Source of the DNA: Hetaerina americana
Lineage: Eukaryota > Arthropoda > Insecta > Odonata > Calopterygidae
Length of the DNA: 64,000 nucleotides
Reading direction: 5' to 3'
NCBI GenBank assembly: GCA_022747635.1
Contig: JAKTNV010000165.1
Location: 434,001 to 498,000, forward strand
The first letter of the stretch is position 1. Each line of letters opens with the position of its first letter. Position numbers and translations under genes: made by a program. The notes beneath the pieces were generated by a model. That model saw only the letters and a program-made list of their open reading frames with translations, searched no databases and had not been told where the DNA came from. Shown one piece after another: positions 10,850-21,139 of this stretch.

Positions 10850-11352
10850 GTCCAGCATCCTACTTCATCAAGTCCCTCTTCATCTCTGACTGCTCTAGGC
10901 CTCCCTTCATCCCGTCCAACTTCCCTATCCTGCTCCTTCACTTTCCTCGTTTGTCTTAAATTCTCCCCTCTATCACAGTCTTCAATATCCCACTGCCGGT
11001 CAATACCCCCTTCACCCTTTTTTCCTGCCTCTGTAGGATTGCTCCAAACAAGCCCCTTCACGCCCACCATACCAAGTACTTCCTTGTTTGTTTTCTTCTC
11101 TGTCCATTTCACCTTCCCCATTCTTCTCCACACCCACATTTCAAAAGCCTCCAGTCTACGTCTATCCTCCTGCTTCAATGACCACATTTTCGCACCGTAC
11201 ATAGCTATGCTCCATATCAGTGTTTTTACGAGTCTTTTTTTAACATCCTTACTCAACGTCCCTGTCATCAACTCGCCTCTCCTTGTGAAAGCCTCTTTGC
11301 CTAGCGCAATTCTTCTTCTTACGTCCCTACTACTTTGAATGTGTTGGTCCAA
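10850..11352 (-). pseudogene. Z C-terminal region
   Basis: Reads [50 protein letters not shown] and TNKEVL, the conserved post-RT domain of this RTE-like family. Present also in Z fragments at 5673-5858, 49821-50006 and 55647-56141. Downstream the frame runs into the AT repeat. Confidence 0.75.
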
Positions 11353-11559
11353 AATACCACCGTGGTATGTAAACTTTCTATCTGCTCTGGTTTTTGCCCT
11401 CCTATTTTAATGTTTAGCTTAGCATTTCTCTTTCTAGACAATCGCTTAACCTTTGTTTTATTAATATTGATTCTCATCCCATTCTGTCGCACTGAATTTC
11501 CAATTCACTAAGCAATGCTTGCAAGCCCTTGGCTAACTGACAAACTAAAGCTTGGTCAT

Positions 11560-13148
11560 CAGCAAACCTAACTGATTTTACTAATTCCCCACCCACCTTC
11601 ATTCATACCTCCAGTTCTTCCCATGCCTCTTTCATCATTTCCTCGGCATATTGGTTGAACAGTAATGGTGATAATGGGCAGCCCTGCCTTACACCTCTTC
11701 CTAACCCTGCCCAGCCGGACTCCCCATTCCCCGCTCGCACCAGAGCAGTCTGAGACATATGCAGGTTGCGGATTAGCCTCCTGTCCCGCCAATCTCTTCC
11801 TATTTCCTGCAATATACTCATTAGTTTTTCCCAATTCACTCTATCAAATGCTTTTTCGAAAGCTACAAAACAGGCAAATACATCCTGGTTGTGTTCTATA
11901 TTCCTCAGAATTAATAATTTCATTACTGCAATGGCATCACGTGTACCTCTCCCCTTCCTAAACCCAAACTGATCCTCCCCTAAGTAATCATATGCCCCAT
12001 TCTCCATCCTTTTGTTTATGATCCTGAGAACAACTTTAGCTGCATGGGATATCAAACCTATCATCCTGTAGTCCTCACATGATGTTCCCCTATCCTCTTT
12101 AGAATTGGAATTAAAAATGATCTCACAATGTCTTCCGGCCAGATTCCCTCCTCATAAATACTACGGATCAGCCCATATAGCCTCTTCCTCCCACATTTTC
12201 CTAAGCCTTTTAAAAGTTCGGCGGAAATGTTATCCATCCCCACAGCCTTATTTAGTTTCATCTCCCTTAATGCCCTTTCTATCTCATTGTCTAGTATGCC
12301 TGGACCTAAGCCATCTTCCTCTACGTCATGTTCCTCTTCTATGTCTAACCTTGTTGGTCTAAGTTCTTTATTATTCCTTCCATCTCTCTTGGATCTTCCC
12401 TGCATCCAATATTACCTTACCCACCTTATCTCTAACTGCGATCGTTGATCTCCCTTTCTTACTTCCCGATAAAGAGTTAACTTTGCTGTACAGCGCACCG
12501 ATTTCACCCTTCCTCTACAGACTTTCCATATCCTCGCACTGTCTTCCACCATGCTTCTTTTGCTTTATTTGTTGCCCGCCTCAATTTATTGTTTAATTCT
12601 TTGTACTTCATTTTGCCTAATTCTGTATTTACATTCTTCTATTTTCGCCGGTCATCCATCTTTGTAATCATCTCATCCGTGATCCATGGTTTCGTGGTCC
12701 TTTTAGCGTTAACGATTCCAATAGTGTCTTTTGGATCTTTAGATAACCCTTTCTTCATACATTCCCATTTTTCCTTGATAGTACGTAGCTCTTCACCATC
12801 CGCCATGATTTCCTCTACCACCTGTTGGAATTCCTTCATTTTCAAACCATTTAATTCTTCTACATTCCATTTTCCAACTCGCCGCCCGTGCCGTATCTTT
12901 TCGATACCGACGCTACAGTTCATAACAACTAAATTGTGGTCTAAGTCCGCATCCGCTCCCGGGAAGCTGTGAGAATTTATCACAGTGTTGCTAAACCTGT
13001 GTCTAACCAGGATATAATCTAGCTGATACCTCTCTGAGTCACCTGGCATTTTCCATGTATACCTGCATCTTTTGTGGTGTCTAAACCAAGTGTTGGTGAT
13101 GACTAGCCCGTCTCCAGCAGAATAAAACTGCTTTCTCCCCGCGGTCAT
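11560..13148 (-). pseudogene. Z linker and reverse transcriptase
   Basis: Three frames in series. 13148-12639 is the endonuclease end and linker, including YQLDYILVRHRF. 12405-12061 reads LNKAVGMDNISAELLKGL and IWPEDIVRSFLIPI. 12064-11603 reads QFGFRKGRGTRDAI, FVAFEKAFDRVNWEKL (motif A) and GVRQGCPLSPLLFNQYAEE (motif B). The catalytic RFADDQALV lies at about 11545-11575 in a further frame. The active-site residues are present but the frames are broken at about 12640-12405, 12062 and 11600. Confidence 0.8.
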
Positions 13149-13194
13149 TCCTTGTGCCTAAACCGTAGTCCCTGACCTCATCAACATGTCTTCC

Positions 13195-13809
13195 TTAGCC
13201 TACCGTCGCATTCCAATCCGCCATCACTATCAAATGTTTCCCTGCAGGTTCAAACGCGATTATGTCCTCTAACTGATCGTATATCCTATCGACCTCCTCT
13301 GCCTTCTGGTTGCTCGGTTGCATGTGTACCTGAATAATGACCAAGTTCGTCGGCTCTATTTTTATCTCTACTAGTAGTATTCTATCCGTTACCTGCTCTA
13401 TGTTGACTACGCTTCTCCCTACCTCTTCATTTAATATTATAGCAACCCCTCGTTGGCTCTCGTCCCCGCCGCTGTATATTATTCTATACTTATCACTCCA
13501 ATTATTCCCGCTATCTTTCCATCTCACCTCGCATAGACCTAAAATATCGATATTTCCCCTTTCCATCTGTCGCTTATCATTCACCAGTTTCCCTGTTCTC
13601 ATCATTGTCCTAACATTCCACGTTCCTATTCTAATTAATTTGGTCTCCTTCTGTTGCGTTTTCTGTCCTGCTGCTGCCGGTTTTCTCTTGCAAGGGTTTC
13701 GTGGGATGACGACCGCGGAAGCCTTGCCTCCCCCGCTGCCGGCTACGACACACGGCCGATTGGGCCGAGCCCCATAGTTGCCAGGACTCAAAATCTTTGT
13801 ATAGTCCAT
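13195..13809 (-). pseudogene. Z APE-type endonuclease domain
   Basis: 204-codon frame. It reads LIRIGTWNVRTM, LGLCEVRWKDSG (catalytic glutamate in CEVRW), a RILLVEIKIEPTNLVIIQVH core and ADWNATVG at the end. The last motif is normally GDWNA, so the glycine is changed to alanine here, while the right copy keeps GD but has a stop in place of the tryptophan. It nicks target DNA during target-primed reverse transcription. A frameshift at 13150-13195 detaches it from the rest of ORF2. Confidence 0.85.
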
Positions 13810-14115
13810 AATGTATATCTTTGGAATGGTAATTGAGGTAGTTTCCCGTTGCGTTCCTCAATCGTTTTTTTAACGTGACACCATGATTTCTTGGCCGCCC
13901 CACTTGGGTCTGACGCCATTGCAGCCGCCTCACTGAGGAACAGACGCTGCGTGGACTACCTTTCGTCTGGCTCCAAACCTTTGACCTATCTGGCATTGGT
14001 TACCCTACCAGGAGGAATTATTATTACTCCCGCCAGCACAGCTCTAGGGGTCATCGGAACGCACGAGCCATTCCACCACGTGAAGATTGTAGTCCGGGGA
14101 GGGTTATATAAATAA

Positions 14116-14576
14116 ATATATATATATTTCCAACAGGAATATTTTATTAGTTGAATAATATATCGGTCCTTTCTATTTTATAATTTCCATTTCATCTGTA
14201 CTTATCGTCATTTTAGAGATAGCTTCACATACCTGTGATTATAAATATGAAAAAATAGCAGTCTTAAGTTATGTGAATATTTATTTATAAAATTAAAATG
14301 TTAAGGGGTTAAGAACCCATTTCAATTATATTTTGCAAAAAAAATTAGTCTCCATTCATGCGGTAAATAACTGATAGTTACGACCAATGAATGCATTGAA
14401 TCATAAATGCTTTTGACTATATCTACCGTAAGTATGCAGAAGATTAGAGCCAGGCGATTGAAATCAATTCCAAAGATGAGAAAGATCAAAATATCAAAAA
14501 AAACTATGAACGCGACGACAAAATATGTCGCCTCACTGCTTTTACGCTATGATTTGAAAGTCGAAACGAGACAAAG
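14116..14576. other. AT-rich gap, no recognised gene
   Basis: Unassigned AT-rich sequence repeated at 58890-59360. It contains a short local inverted repeat (GCGACGACAAAATATGTCGC near 14512) and short frames with no recognisable similarity. Confidence 0.5.
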
Positions 14577-14638
14577 AAACTGCGGGAGATGCCGCAACAG
14601 TAACTTTTAACGGACACATCCGGCATCTCCCGCAGTTT
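14577..14638. repeat. Hairpin of the SINE-like tail sequence
   Basis: Arms AAACTGCGGGAGATGCCG (14577-14594) and its exact reverse complement (14621-14638) around a 26-base loop containing CAACAGTAACTTTTAACGGA. The same sequence, inverted and single-armed, ends the SINE-like insert at 18030-18086. The right copy (59361-59420) has one mismatched arm. Confidence 0.85.
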
Positions 14639-15216
14639 ATTTGGAATTTGTCAAGGTGTAAACAGATAAGTGTTTAAAAGTTGGCTCTTTAACCGAGTGG
14701 CGCATCCCGCACACGACTACGAATACCTGTGGCATTGTATGTACGGTATTTCGTCACAACATCTTGTTCCTTTAAAACCCTCAAAATTTCTGAGTTTAAG
14801 AGGAGGCCTCGATAGCAGAGCACAGGCATGTCCTGCCTGTGTTCACCGAGTGTCTCAATTTCGCCGGGGTCCGAGGCTTCGGCCGCCGGGATTCGGAGAG
14901 CGGCGCTGCCGGACTCTCTCGGAAGTCGAGGTTCCGATCGTGTTTTGTGTCGAGCGGCGGTTGACCGCCTAGTTCATCAAGAAGCGTGCGGTTTGACTCT
15001 CGACTTCTGCTGCCGGGAAGGCCGTGCTTTCGTTCTGTTTACTGGATCAAGACTGGCCTTGACTTTTGGTGTAGAGCTTAGGCTCATTTTTATTTGCTAC
15101 CAACGGTCGCGTGTAGCGGGGAGGGAGTGCGCAAGAGTGTTTATTTCTTTCTTGGAGTGCTTTCGGTGCGCTCTCCATGTTTTCGCGCTGGCGTGCTCAA
15201 TTTGATTTGTTTCAAA
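14639..15216 (+). mobile_element. SINE-like segment and 5' leader of element V
   Basis: 14760-14815 (TTCCTTTAAAACCC, TTTCTGAGTTTAAGAGGA, GCCTCGATAGC) is an inverted match to 17880-17945 in the SINE-like insert. From about 14830 the sequence becomes GC-rich and leads into the ORF1 of V at 15217; this is most simply V's 5' UTR. I see no clear element start. Confidence 0.45.
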
Positions 15217-16150
15217 ATGGTCGTACATCATGTGGACACGCTCGCCTTGCAAATTGACGATAAGGCGAATGCCCCTGCTCCGTTGGAGGTCCACCTCCTT
15301 ACACTAGAACCACTGGGCCTCACACCGGAAGAGATAATGGCGATCTAATTTGGATATAACCGCCATTTGGTATTTTTGAAGTTGGCAACTGAAGCTACTA
15401 TGAAGAGGATTCTATATTTTATCCCACGAAAGCTACCGTTTCCATCCCTAAAGATCCAAGGACAACGATTACCATTGACGAGACTTTCGGTAGCCTTTGT
15501 AATGTCTGGGTTCTTCGTCTTCCCGTGGAGACCCCATTGGAAGATATAACAAGTGAGCTTCAACGTTTTGGAAAAATCCATCGCTCGTGGGAGAACAGGT
15601 GGGAGGGCGACAAAATGGCGCGCGTGCTGACAGGTACGACAGTGGTGCGGATGACGGTGGTAAGAAATATCCCGTCGTACCTCCACATTGGCGGCAACCG
15701 GGCCATCATTCAATCTACGAGGGTCAGCGCCGCACCTGCGCCCGTTGCAACCAAGAAGGCCATGGTGGAGGATAGCCAAGGTGTCCGCAATATTACCAGG
15801 GGTCCTCTTAGAGGTGGACCAATTCGATCGATCTCCTCCGGTTTCTCCCGACGGAGCCCCTTCGGCAGATGACCTCCAGTCCACTCCCGGCCCCCCACGA
15901 GGCCACCTCCTGGGTTGGGCCGGTTACCAGCTGTGCTGCCTAAAAAAAGGCCCCCCGTTGAACGCTGCCGAGTTACCCGCTCTTCGTAGAGACCACGGCT
16001 GGGTCTTCTTCTTCGGACGAGGTCGAGGGGGAGGTATGCAGTGACAACTCGAGGCCTCGATCGGCGGCCCGTCGGACGAAGCGTCCCGGGAAGCGGCGAA
16101 GCTCTTGTCGCTTGGGCTCGAGCGGCGACCGAAGCGACGTAAGCCAAGAC
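15217..16150 (+). pseudogene. V ORF1 (gag-like, CCHC) remnant
   Basis: ATG at 15217 opens a frame MVVHHVDTLALQIDD, which reaches LTPEEIMAI before a stop at about 15346. The following FGYNRHLVFLKLATEATMKR continues in the same family pattern. Further on, in shifted frames, come PLEDITSELQRFGKI, RNIPSYLHIGGNRAII, YEGQRRTCARCNQEGH (start of a CCHC knuckle) and a Pro/Ser-rich tail. The order of blocks resembles ORF1 of Tx1/I-like elements. At least two frameshifts and one stop break it. Confidence 0.65.
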
Positions 16151-16164
16151 CATGACTCTGGTAC

Positions 16165-16800
16165 ATGATGTCCGGTGCCCATAGCTGTCCTCTCATTCCA
16201 CCAATTAATATTATTTCCCTTAATATTGCTGGTGTTTATAGCGCTTTAAAAAGTGCAGTCCAACGTTTTCTCCGCGATCTCAGGGATGATGTAATCCTTC
16301 TTCAAAAGGTAAGAGAGGACATACTCTGGGATACAAACATCTTTCAGGCTTTCGGCAATTTCGCCGAAAGTCATTCTGGCACCACCACCCTAGTCCGAAA
16401 TGGCATTCCGTTCTCTCATGTTCGCCGTCACGCTTCAGGCCGAAAAACGTTCGCTATCGTGAATGGTATCCATATCACGAACCTTTACGCTCCATCCGGT
16501 GAGCGCGCGAGGGCAGAGCGCGAAACATATTTTAATGAACTCCTTCTCCCCTACCAGTATTCTTTCTTGGGGAGGGCCATATTGGGCGGAGATTTCAACT
16601 CCATCTACCGCCGAGAGGGTAGTGCCTCGAAAAGGGATGGGGTGACATACTATCCAAGCCGGGCACTCTCACTGATTCGAGCGATTGACGCAGTGCGTTC
16701 TTATTGCGCCGGTCCCACCCTCTTCACGCGATCAGGGCCTAACTCTCGGACGCGGATTAACTGCCTCTTCGTCTCGGCATCCCTAAAGAATGATGCTTAG
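16165..16800 (+). pseudogene. V ORF2 endonuclease, 3'-truncated
   Basis: 211-codon frame. PINIISLNIAGVYSALKSAV is the opening of an APE endonuclease (N-x-N/A-G), VILLQKV stands where LLQEV/ET carries the catalytic glutamate, so that residue is K here. GGDFNSIY holds the D and N pair, and RTRINCLFVS the usual DR(I/V)D region with changes. At 16800 it is cut off by gypsy element G1, so V lost its reverse transcriptase at this junction. The right copy (about 60955-61581) has an additional stop after VIL. Confidence 0.75.
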
Positions 16801-17782
16801 AGAGTGGACACGTGCCCCTACGCGCGGAAGGATCTGGCCAGAAGTTTTCGCCCTCAGCGTCTACCCAGTTAGTGAGGGGTGCCTGAACTTCCTCCCGGAA
16901 TGGCGCCACCTCAACTACATAGCCCCTTTTTACCTTTTGTTCGCTGCTACGAATGTTACAAAGTAATATGGGGACATTGCCTTCAGGTGACACCGAAGCA
17001 ATGCTCGGCAGAATAAATAAATCTCTCTCGCTGCCAATGACTCGCACTTTTTTGCATTCAACCATCTCACTCTTTATCTTCGACAACACAACGGATAACG
17101 GCGGTACTCTAATAGATTCCTCTGATACAATTTTGCTCGATCGGCCAATCCCATTACTAGCGCCGGTCTGAGTTTCGCGAACTTTGCCATCGCACAAGGG
17201 GACAACAAATCTATCCTCTCTTACTGGCGAAAAAACACAATCATCACCCGACTTCTTTATTCCAAACCGGGAGTCGGTGGAAACCTCGAAGACATCGCCA
17301 TTAACTTCGTCCCTAGCGGTGCAGCTTGCTTGCGACGCGGGTGGCAATCTCTCTATTACTCTTTCGGCCTTCGCCACCTCTGCTAATTTCTGTGAATACT
17401 TATTTAGAGATCCGTTATCCTTATTCCCTTCTGTCGATTCCTCTGTCGTTACTTGAAAACAAATTCCCTCCATACTACCGTTTATTCGCGAGTTACATTT
17501 CATTATCTCTGCCGGAAAAGCACTTTGGTTTTTAGTGTCGCTTATCGTTTTTTCCTCAAGGGATGCTAAGTTATACATGGCCATTTGCAAATCATTGCCA
17601 TTAATTATACCATAAATGAAAGAATCAAACGCCTTGACCTCTTCGGAAACTCCAATTTCATGGGCGCCTATGGGCTCGTCCATCTGCGATGTTACGCCAT
17701 TAGATTTAAGGCCTGTCTCGTGTCCCTCACCCATTCTTATTTTCCGTTTATTGAACGATATACCTTTCCCGTAACAAACCAT
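16801..17782 (-). pseudogene. G1 pol linker between protease and reverse transcriptase
   Basis: An open frame of more than 320 codons. The recognisable part is RDLFILPSIASVSPEG followed by VPILLCNIRSSEQKVKRGYVV, matching the P-I/V-LL-x-N block that precedes the RT in gypsy pols; the rest is low-similarity linker. When the 293-bp insert just upstream is skipped the frame is continuous with the protease end GLLGLDFM. No RT follows because of truncation at about 16800. Confidence 0.65.
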
Positions 17783-17793
17783 AAAATCAAGGC

Positions 17794-18086
17794 AACAATT
17801 TCAGAGTGTTAAAATCATTCGCCTTTACTGGGATTCAAACCCAGATCCCGCAATATCCGGTGGAGTGCTTTAGCCACTTAAGCTACAGAGGCGTCCTCTT
17901 AAACTCAGAAATTTCGGGGCTTTTAAGGGAACAACAGCACTCGACCGGATATTGAGGGATCTGGGTTCGAATCCCAGTCAAGGCGAATGATTTTTACACT
18001 CTGAAATTGTTGCATTGAAATGCACATTAGCGGATGACTCCGTTAAAAGTTACTGTTGCGGCATCTCCCGCAGTTTCTTTGGAATT
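17794..18086. mobile_element. SINE-like insert with inverted tRNA-like halves, 14-bp TSD
   Basis: A 293-bp insertion in G1 pol. The 14-bp direct repeat CATAAAATCAAGGC is present at 17780-17793 and 18087-18100, and removing the insert restores the pol frame, so this is a genuine insertion. Inside, 17796-17892 and 17941-18012 are inverted copies of one tRNA-like sequence, and the right end carries the TTGCGGCATCTCCCGCAG tail also found at 14577. Retrotransposition as a tRNA-derived SINE is an inference from the A/B-box-like blocks and TSD. Confidence 0.75.
17821..17892 (-). pseudogene. tRNA-like sequence (SINE head or tRNA pseudogene)
   Basis: The reverse strand has an acceptor GCCTCTG against TAAAGGC (mostly pairing), a D arm GCTT...AAGC with AGTGG (A-box-like) and a perfect T arm CTGGG-TTTGAAT-CCCAG (B-box-like). 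The anticodon stem does not pair in this copy. The inverted partner at 17941-17990 has a pairing anticodon stem CTCGA/TTGAG, with GGA in the anticodon position, but lacks the D arm. Neither looks like a functional tRNA. Confidence 0.6.
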
Positions 18087-18391
18087 CATAAAATCAAGGC
18101 CTAGAAGACCGTCATAGTTCGTTTCCCCCAAATCCACTACTAAGATGTCATGGGGATATAATTTATGATCAATCAAAAACTGCACGAACTCTGTCCGATG
18201 ATTGGCAAGGGATGACCTGACGCGCTTCGCACCCGAGAATTGTAATCAGAATTCCTTAATATGCCAAAAGGAAATTTTTTACTATCAATGATGGTAACGG
18301 CTGCTCTCGTTTCCACTAGAAAATTGTTATCTTTCCTAAAATTATTAACTACTATTGTCCATCCTGTTTCTTGCGAACCCTTCTGTCTCAA
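18087..18391 (-). pseudogene. G1 retroviral-type aspartic protease
   Basis: Reads WTIVVNNFRKDNNFLVETRAAVTIID, then RSASGHPLPIIG, LYPHDILVVDLGETNYDGLLGLDFM. This is the gypsy protease fold with the flap and the ILG(L/M)DF motif, but the active-site DTGA is ETRA: the catalytic aspartate and the glycine are both replaced. The same change occurs in the right copy, so it predates the duplication. A frame break lies between SCSF and the LYPHD part in this copy. Confidence 0.8.
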
Positions 18392-19058
18392 TCAAGTTTG
18401 TTGGATTACGAACCAACACAAACCTACCAATCTCTTCCTTCACCCAATTAAAATTGCACAAGAAGTCTACCTTGAATTCTTCGCTGTTTCTGAATCAATC
18501 TCGCCCCATGACTCGCGTAGCCTACGGGCGACATGGCGCAATCTGGTTGGAAATTCTGCGACGCTCTCCAGCGGTTTTTGTACGCAAGTGTTAAATATTT
18601 TTTCTAACATGATTGGAGATGCCTTTAGTGAAAATCTCCTTTTGAGATTAATGGAAAAGTCCGCGTATGAACCTAATATGTGATGACTTGCAGAGACCAA
18701 ATCCGCGGCGGTTCCTCCAAGCCGAAGTTGAGCGACTCCTAAGGTCTGTGCTTCAATTCCAACTACTAAGATGACTTACAATACGAACGCTTTCCAAAAA
18801 TTTGCCAACCCCAATCTCATCTTCCCCGCTAAACGTTGGAATTAAATGAATCTGGCTGCCAATAGCGGCGGTTTGCGCTGCTTCTCCGCAACCATTTTGC
18901 GGACTCGCGCTACTTCCCGGCTGTTCTAACACATTAACCAAAGGTGTGAAGTTGAGTGCACTGCCGAATTTCAATCCATTTGCGGTTTCTTGATAATCGA
19001 GATAAGGGTTAGGGTTCCCCAGTCTATGAGGGTTAAGGCCATCCATCGCGAAATTCAA
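18392..19058 (-). pseudogene. G1 gag (capsid part; nucleocapsid deleted in this copy)
   Basis: 19058-18753 is the N-terminal gag part, with IHLIPTFSGEDEIGVGKFLESVR, the (I/L)-x-x-F-x-G region of gypsy gags. 18700-18467 reads PIMLEKIFNTCVQKPLESVAEF, which matches E's gag (RMFTSCLQRPLESVNEY). A deletion joins this directly to the protease, so the zinc-knuckle nucleocapsid is missing here; the right copy keeps the knuckles but lacks the capsid segment. Confidence 0.75.
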
Positions 19059-19388
19059 ACCAATGCTAATTACATTAAAATTTCACTGCGCTTAATTAAT
19101 TTATTTTTTCATACTCCGAGTGTATCCGATACCCATGGTGGGCGCTGAATGGGCTAATTGATGGTCCTGATGAAGTGACGCTTAGTTTAATTGCGCGCAG
19201 AGAATCGCGATGAGGTTATAGCACGTGTCTTAAAATAATAATTCGTTAGGTCAGCACAGATTAGCATATCCCACCTGTCCGAGAAAATACGGAACTTCCG
19301 ATTTAAAGAGGTACACGGGCACATGATAATCTATGAGACACTGTCGCATACACTGAATAAATCACTAGTCCAACCGTGCAACCCCTCA

Positions 19389-19401
19389 CCTGACACCAAT
19401 A
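19389..19401 (-). promoter_or_regulatory. G1 primer-binding site
   Basis: The reverse strand after the LTR end CTTGCGACA reads TATTGGTGTCAGG. TGG directly inside the 5' LTR is the usual match to a tRNA 3' CCA end that primes minus-strand synthesis. E has the same TATTGGTGTCAGG at 38655-38667, so the two elements would use the same primer. I did not assign the tRNA. Confidence 0.7.
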
Positions 19402-20039
19402 TGTCGCAAGAAGGGTTTCTATAAGCGACACAAAGGGTATCGGGGAAGGTTAGAGTAACTACACCGAGTATTACCAAAGCAGCCGTATATTACCCAACAT
19501 CAGTCATAATGCACTATTTACATAAGTATAAGCAAATTATGGATGGCTAGACCCTCGGTAAACCAACGCGAGTACGGACAGAATTAAAATGGCAGAAAAT
19601 TACCTGGGACGGGGTAAATGCAGGGTGGACGCGGTCACGAAACACATAACCTAGGCAGAGCCCTCTTCCGTCGGAAAAGAAGGGAATATGGCAGGGTGGA
19701 CGCGGTCACGACACGCATAACCTAGGCGGAGCCCTCGTCCGTCGGAAAGGAAGGGAGTATTGCAGGGTGGACGAGGTCAAACGAACTTAACCTAGGTTGA
19801 GCCCTCGTCCGAAGTTGAGTCAGGAATATGACACACTGTCGACACAAGCGCAACATAGCCGAAGCATCGTGCCCTACCGGTCACCGCCAGATAACCAACT
19901 GACTGCTTTTTGCCCGGCGACCAGGGCTTTTATACCCAATTTAGGATTCAGGGGAGGAATACTTTTGAAACGTTGTCTTTGGTCACGTGGGACATTCGGA
20001 GGAGCCAGGGAAGGAGTACCATGTCGCATACTTGCGACA
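19402..20039 (-). repeat. G1 5' LTR
   Basis: A 638-bp LTR bounded by the inverted terminal repeats TGTCGCAAG (19402-19410) and CTTGCGACA (20031-20039). The primer-binding site abuts it on the internal side. It contains three tandem ~71-bp units between 19619 and about 19810. No second LTR is present in the window. Confidence 0.85.
19619..19812. repeat. Tandem ~71-bp repeats in the G1 LTR
   Basis: Three units beginning GCAGGGTGGACG at about 19619, 19690 and 19761, each with CCTAGG and GAGCCCTC(G/T)TCCG. They diverge slightly from each other. Being in the transcription-control part of an LTR, they resemble enhancer-type repeats, which is an inference. Confidence 0.85.
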
Positions 20040-20234
20040 ATAGATATTAATTTTTGCAAAGTTACCATCTAGAATTTCGTTCAAGTATAATGAGCTCTGT
20101 TGTTTGAAATATTAATTAATCTGACTTCTAATGATTTAAACCGAATAGAAATAATTTTAAAATCAAATATTTTCTCAAACAACATTGTTTTACTATTTTT
20201 ACATTATAAACGAATGTATTAAGAGCAAATAACT
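20040..20234. other. AT-rich flank of the G1 LTR
   Basis: No recognisable feature. The first bases after the LTR (ATAGATATTA) would be the target-site copy, but the other end of the element is missing so it cannot be checked. Confidence 0.5.
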
Positions 20235-20870
20235 TTAAAGAGCATACTGTATTTCATTAATGAAATAAGACTGGATCCGAACTCCAATTTGAAACCTTTC
20301 GTTCTTCACTTCTTTGTTACTATTGCCATGGTGACGTCGTCACCAAATGTTCAAACCAAACAAACTTAATTCTCAAGTAATGTATTAGATTGTTCTGTCA
20401 CATTTTAAATTTCACATATCGCTAATGCCTTTGAGCATACTGTGCTTACCTTTAGAAATACACAATACACGTTCATTAAGGCTATATAGTATTCATTCTT
20501 AGATTCAGAACGCACAAATTATTTGATTGCACTGTGAATTAATGGGTGACATTAAAGGATCAACCGTAGCCAAAAGTTGTATTGCACTGTTTGGAAGAAT
20601 ACATCTCCTCTTTGAGGTGAACTGTCTCATTGTCTATTTTAAGGTTATTTATGTGTATTTGAACTTCTTCCTATTTACGCCACACATGGAAAGAATGGAC
20701 TGGTGATATCTTTTATGAAACATATAACTTTCAAATTCTGGAGAACGCCTAATTACATTCACGACAAGATTACCAGCTGCTGAGATAGTTGTCTTTTAAT
20801 TTGTTCTGATGATAAACTCTGCTTGAATTGACTGGAGTATCAATCTAAGCGTAGAAAATATATCAAAGTA
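20235..20870. repeat. Old interspersed repeat U, copy 2
   Basis: Diverged copy of 2930-3410. Shared blocks include TTTGTTACTATTGCCATGG near 20318, GGAAAGAATGGACTGGTGA near 20688, and a CTGCTTGAATTGACTGGAGT block near 20820. Independent of the recent block duplication, since it is much more diverged. Confidence 0.6.
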
Positions 20871-20959
20871 GTTGAAGATGTAACTGAGGGGTACATTGCA
20901 TATGATATAACATGTGAGGGTGGAAGGCCTTCAGTAGAACCAAATCCTTGATCCTCTAT

Positions 20960-21135
20960 GTAAGTTACAATTTCCCAAGTATATTCCACCTACAGAGAAG
21001 AAGGAAAAGCTTTGTAGGATGTGTGCAGTTTGTTGTGCCAAAAGGGATGGAACAAGCAAAAAGATTGGAAAAGAAGCGAGGTGCCATTTCCAAGCATGTC
21101 ACAGCCGCTAAACACAGACATGTGATTTTATGAAC
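20960..21135 (+). pseudogene. piggyBac-like transposase C-terminal cysteine-rich remnant
   Basis: One forward frame reads YIPPTEKKEKLCRMCAVCCA, then KRDGTSKKIGKEARCHF and a CHS block before a stop. This fits the end of piggyBac-like transposases, where a basic linker is followed by a C-x2-C cysteine-rich finger, but only the first half of the finger remains. Short and degenerate; it could be another cysteine-rich family. Confidence 0.4.
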
Positions 21136-21139
21136 GGGA

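Larger units (their letters stand above)
10790..14115 (-). mobile_element. RTE-type non-LTR element Z, main left copy
   Basis: About 3.3 kb, minus strand. From 5' to 3' it holds an APE-type endonuclease (13809-13195), linker and reverse transcriptase (13148-11560) and a C-terminal region (11352-10850). Several frameshifts separate these parts. The endonuclease opening IRIGTWNVRTM and the RT end FADDQALV match the RTE superfamily common in arthropods. The right-block counterpart is 55560-58890. It sits between the AT microsatellite and an AT-rich gap. Confidence 0.85.
16801..20039 (-). mobile_element. Gypsy-type LTR element G1, 5' half (left copy)
   Basis: Minus-strand Ty3/gypsy element. From high to low coordinates: 5' LTR 19402-20039, primer-binding site just below 19402, gag 19058-18392, protease 18391-18087, a SINE-like insert, and the protease-to-RT linker 17782-16801. 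RT, RNase H and integrase are missing because the element stops at the junction with V. The right block repeats it from 61580. Confidence 0.8.

Noticed and set aside
12105..12448. Plus-strand frames over Z (also 13337-13777 and their right copies)
   Set aside because: Antisense shadows of the RTE endonuclease and RT.
14826..15205. 125-codon GC-rich frame upstream of V ORF1
   Set aside because: Lies in the V leader, has no recognisable similarity, and V ORF1 clearly starts at 15217.
17821..17892. Functional tRNA gene
   Set aside because: Anticodon stem does not pair, it sits in a SINE-like insert with a TSD, and the right copy has a palindrome in place of the anticodon arm.
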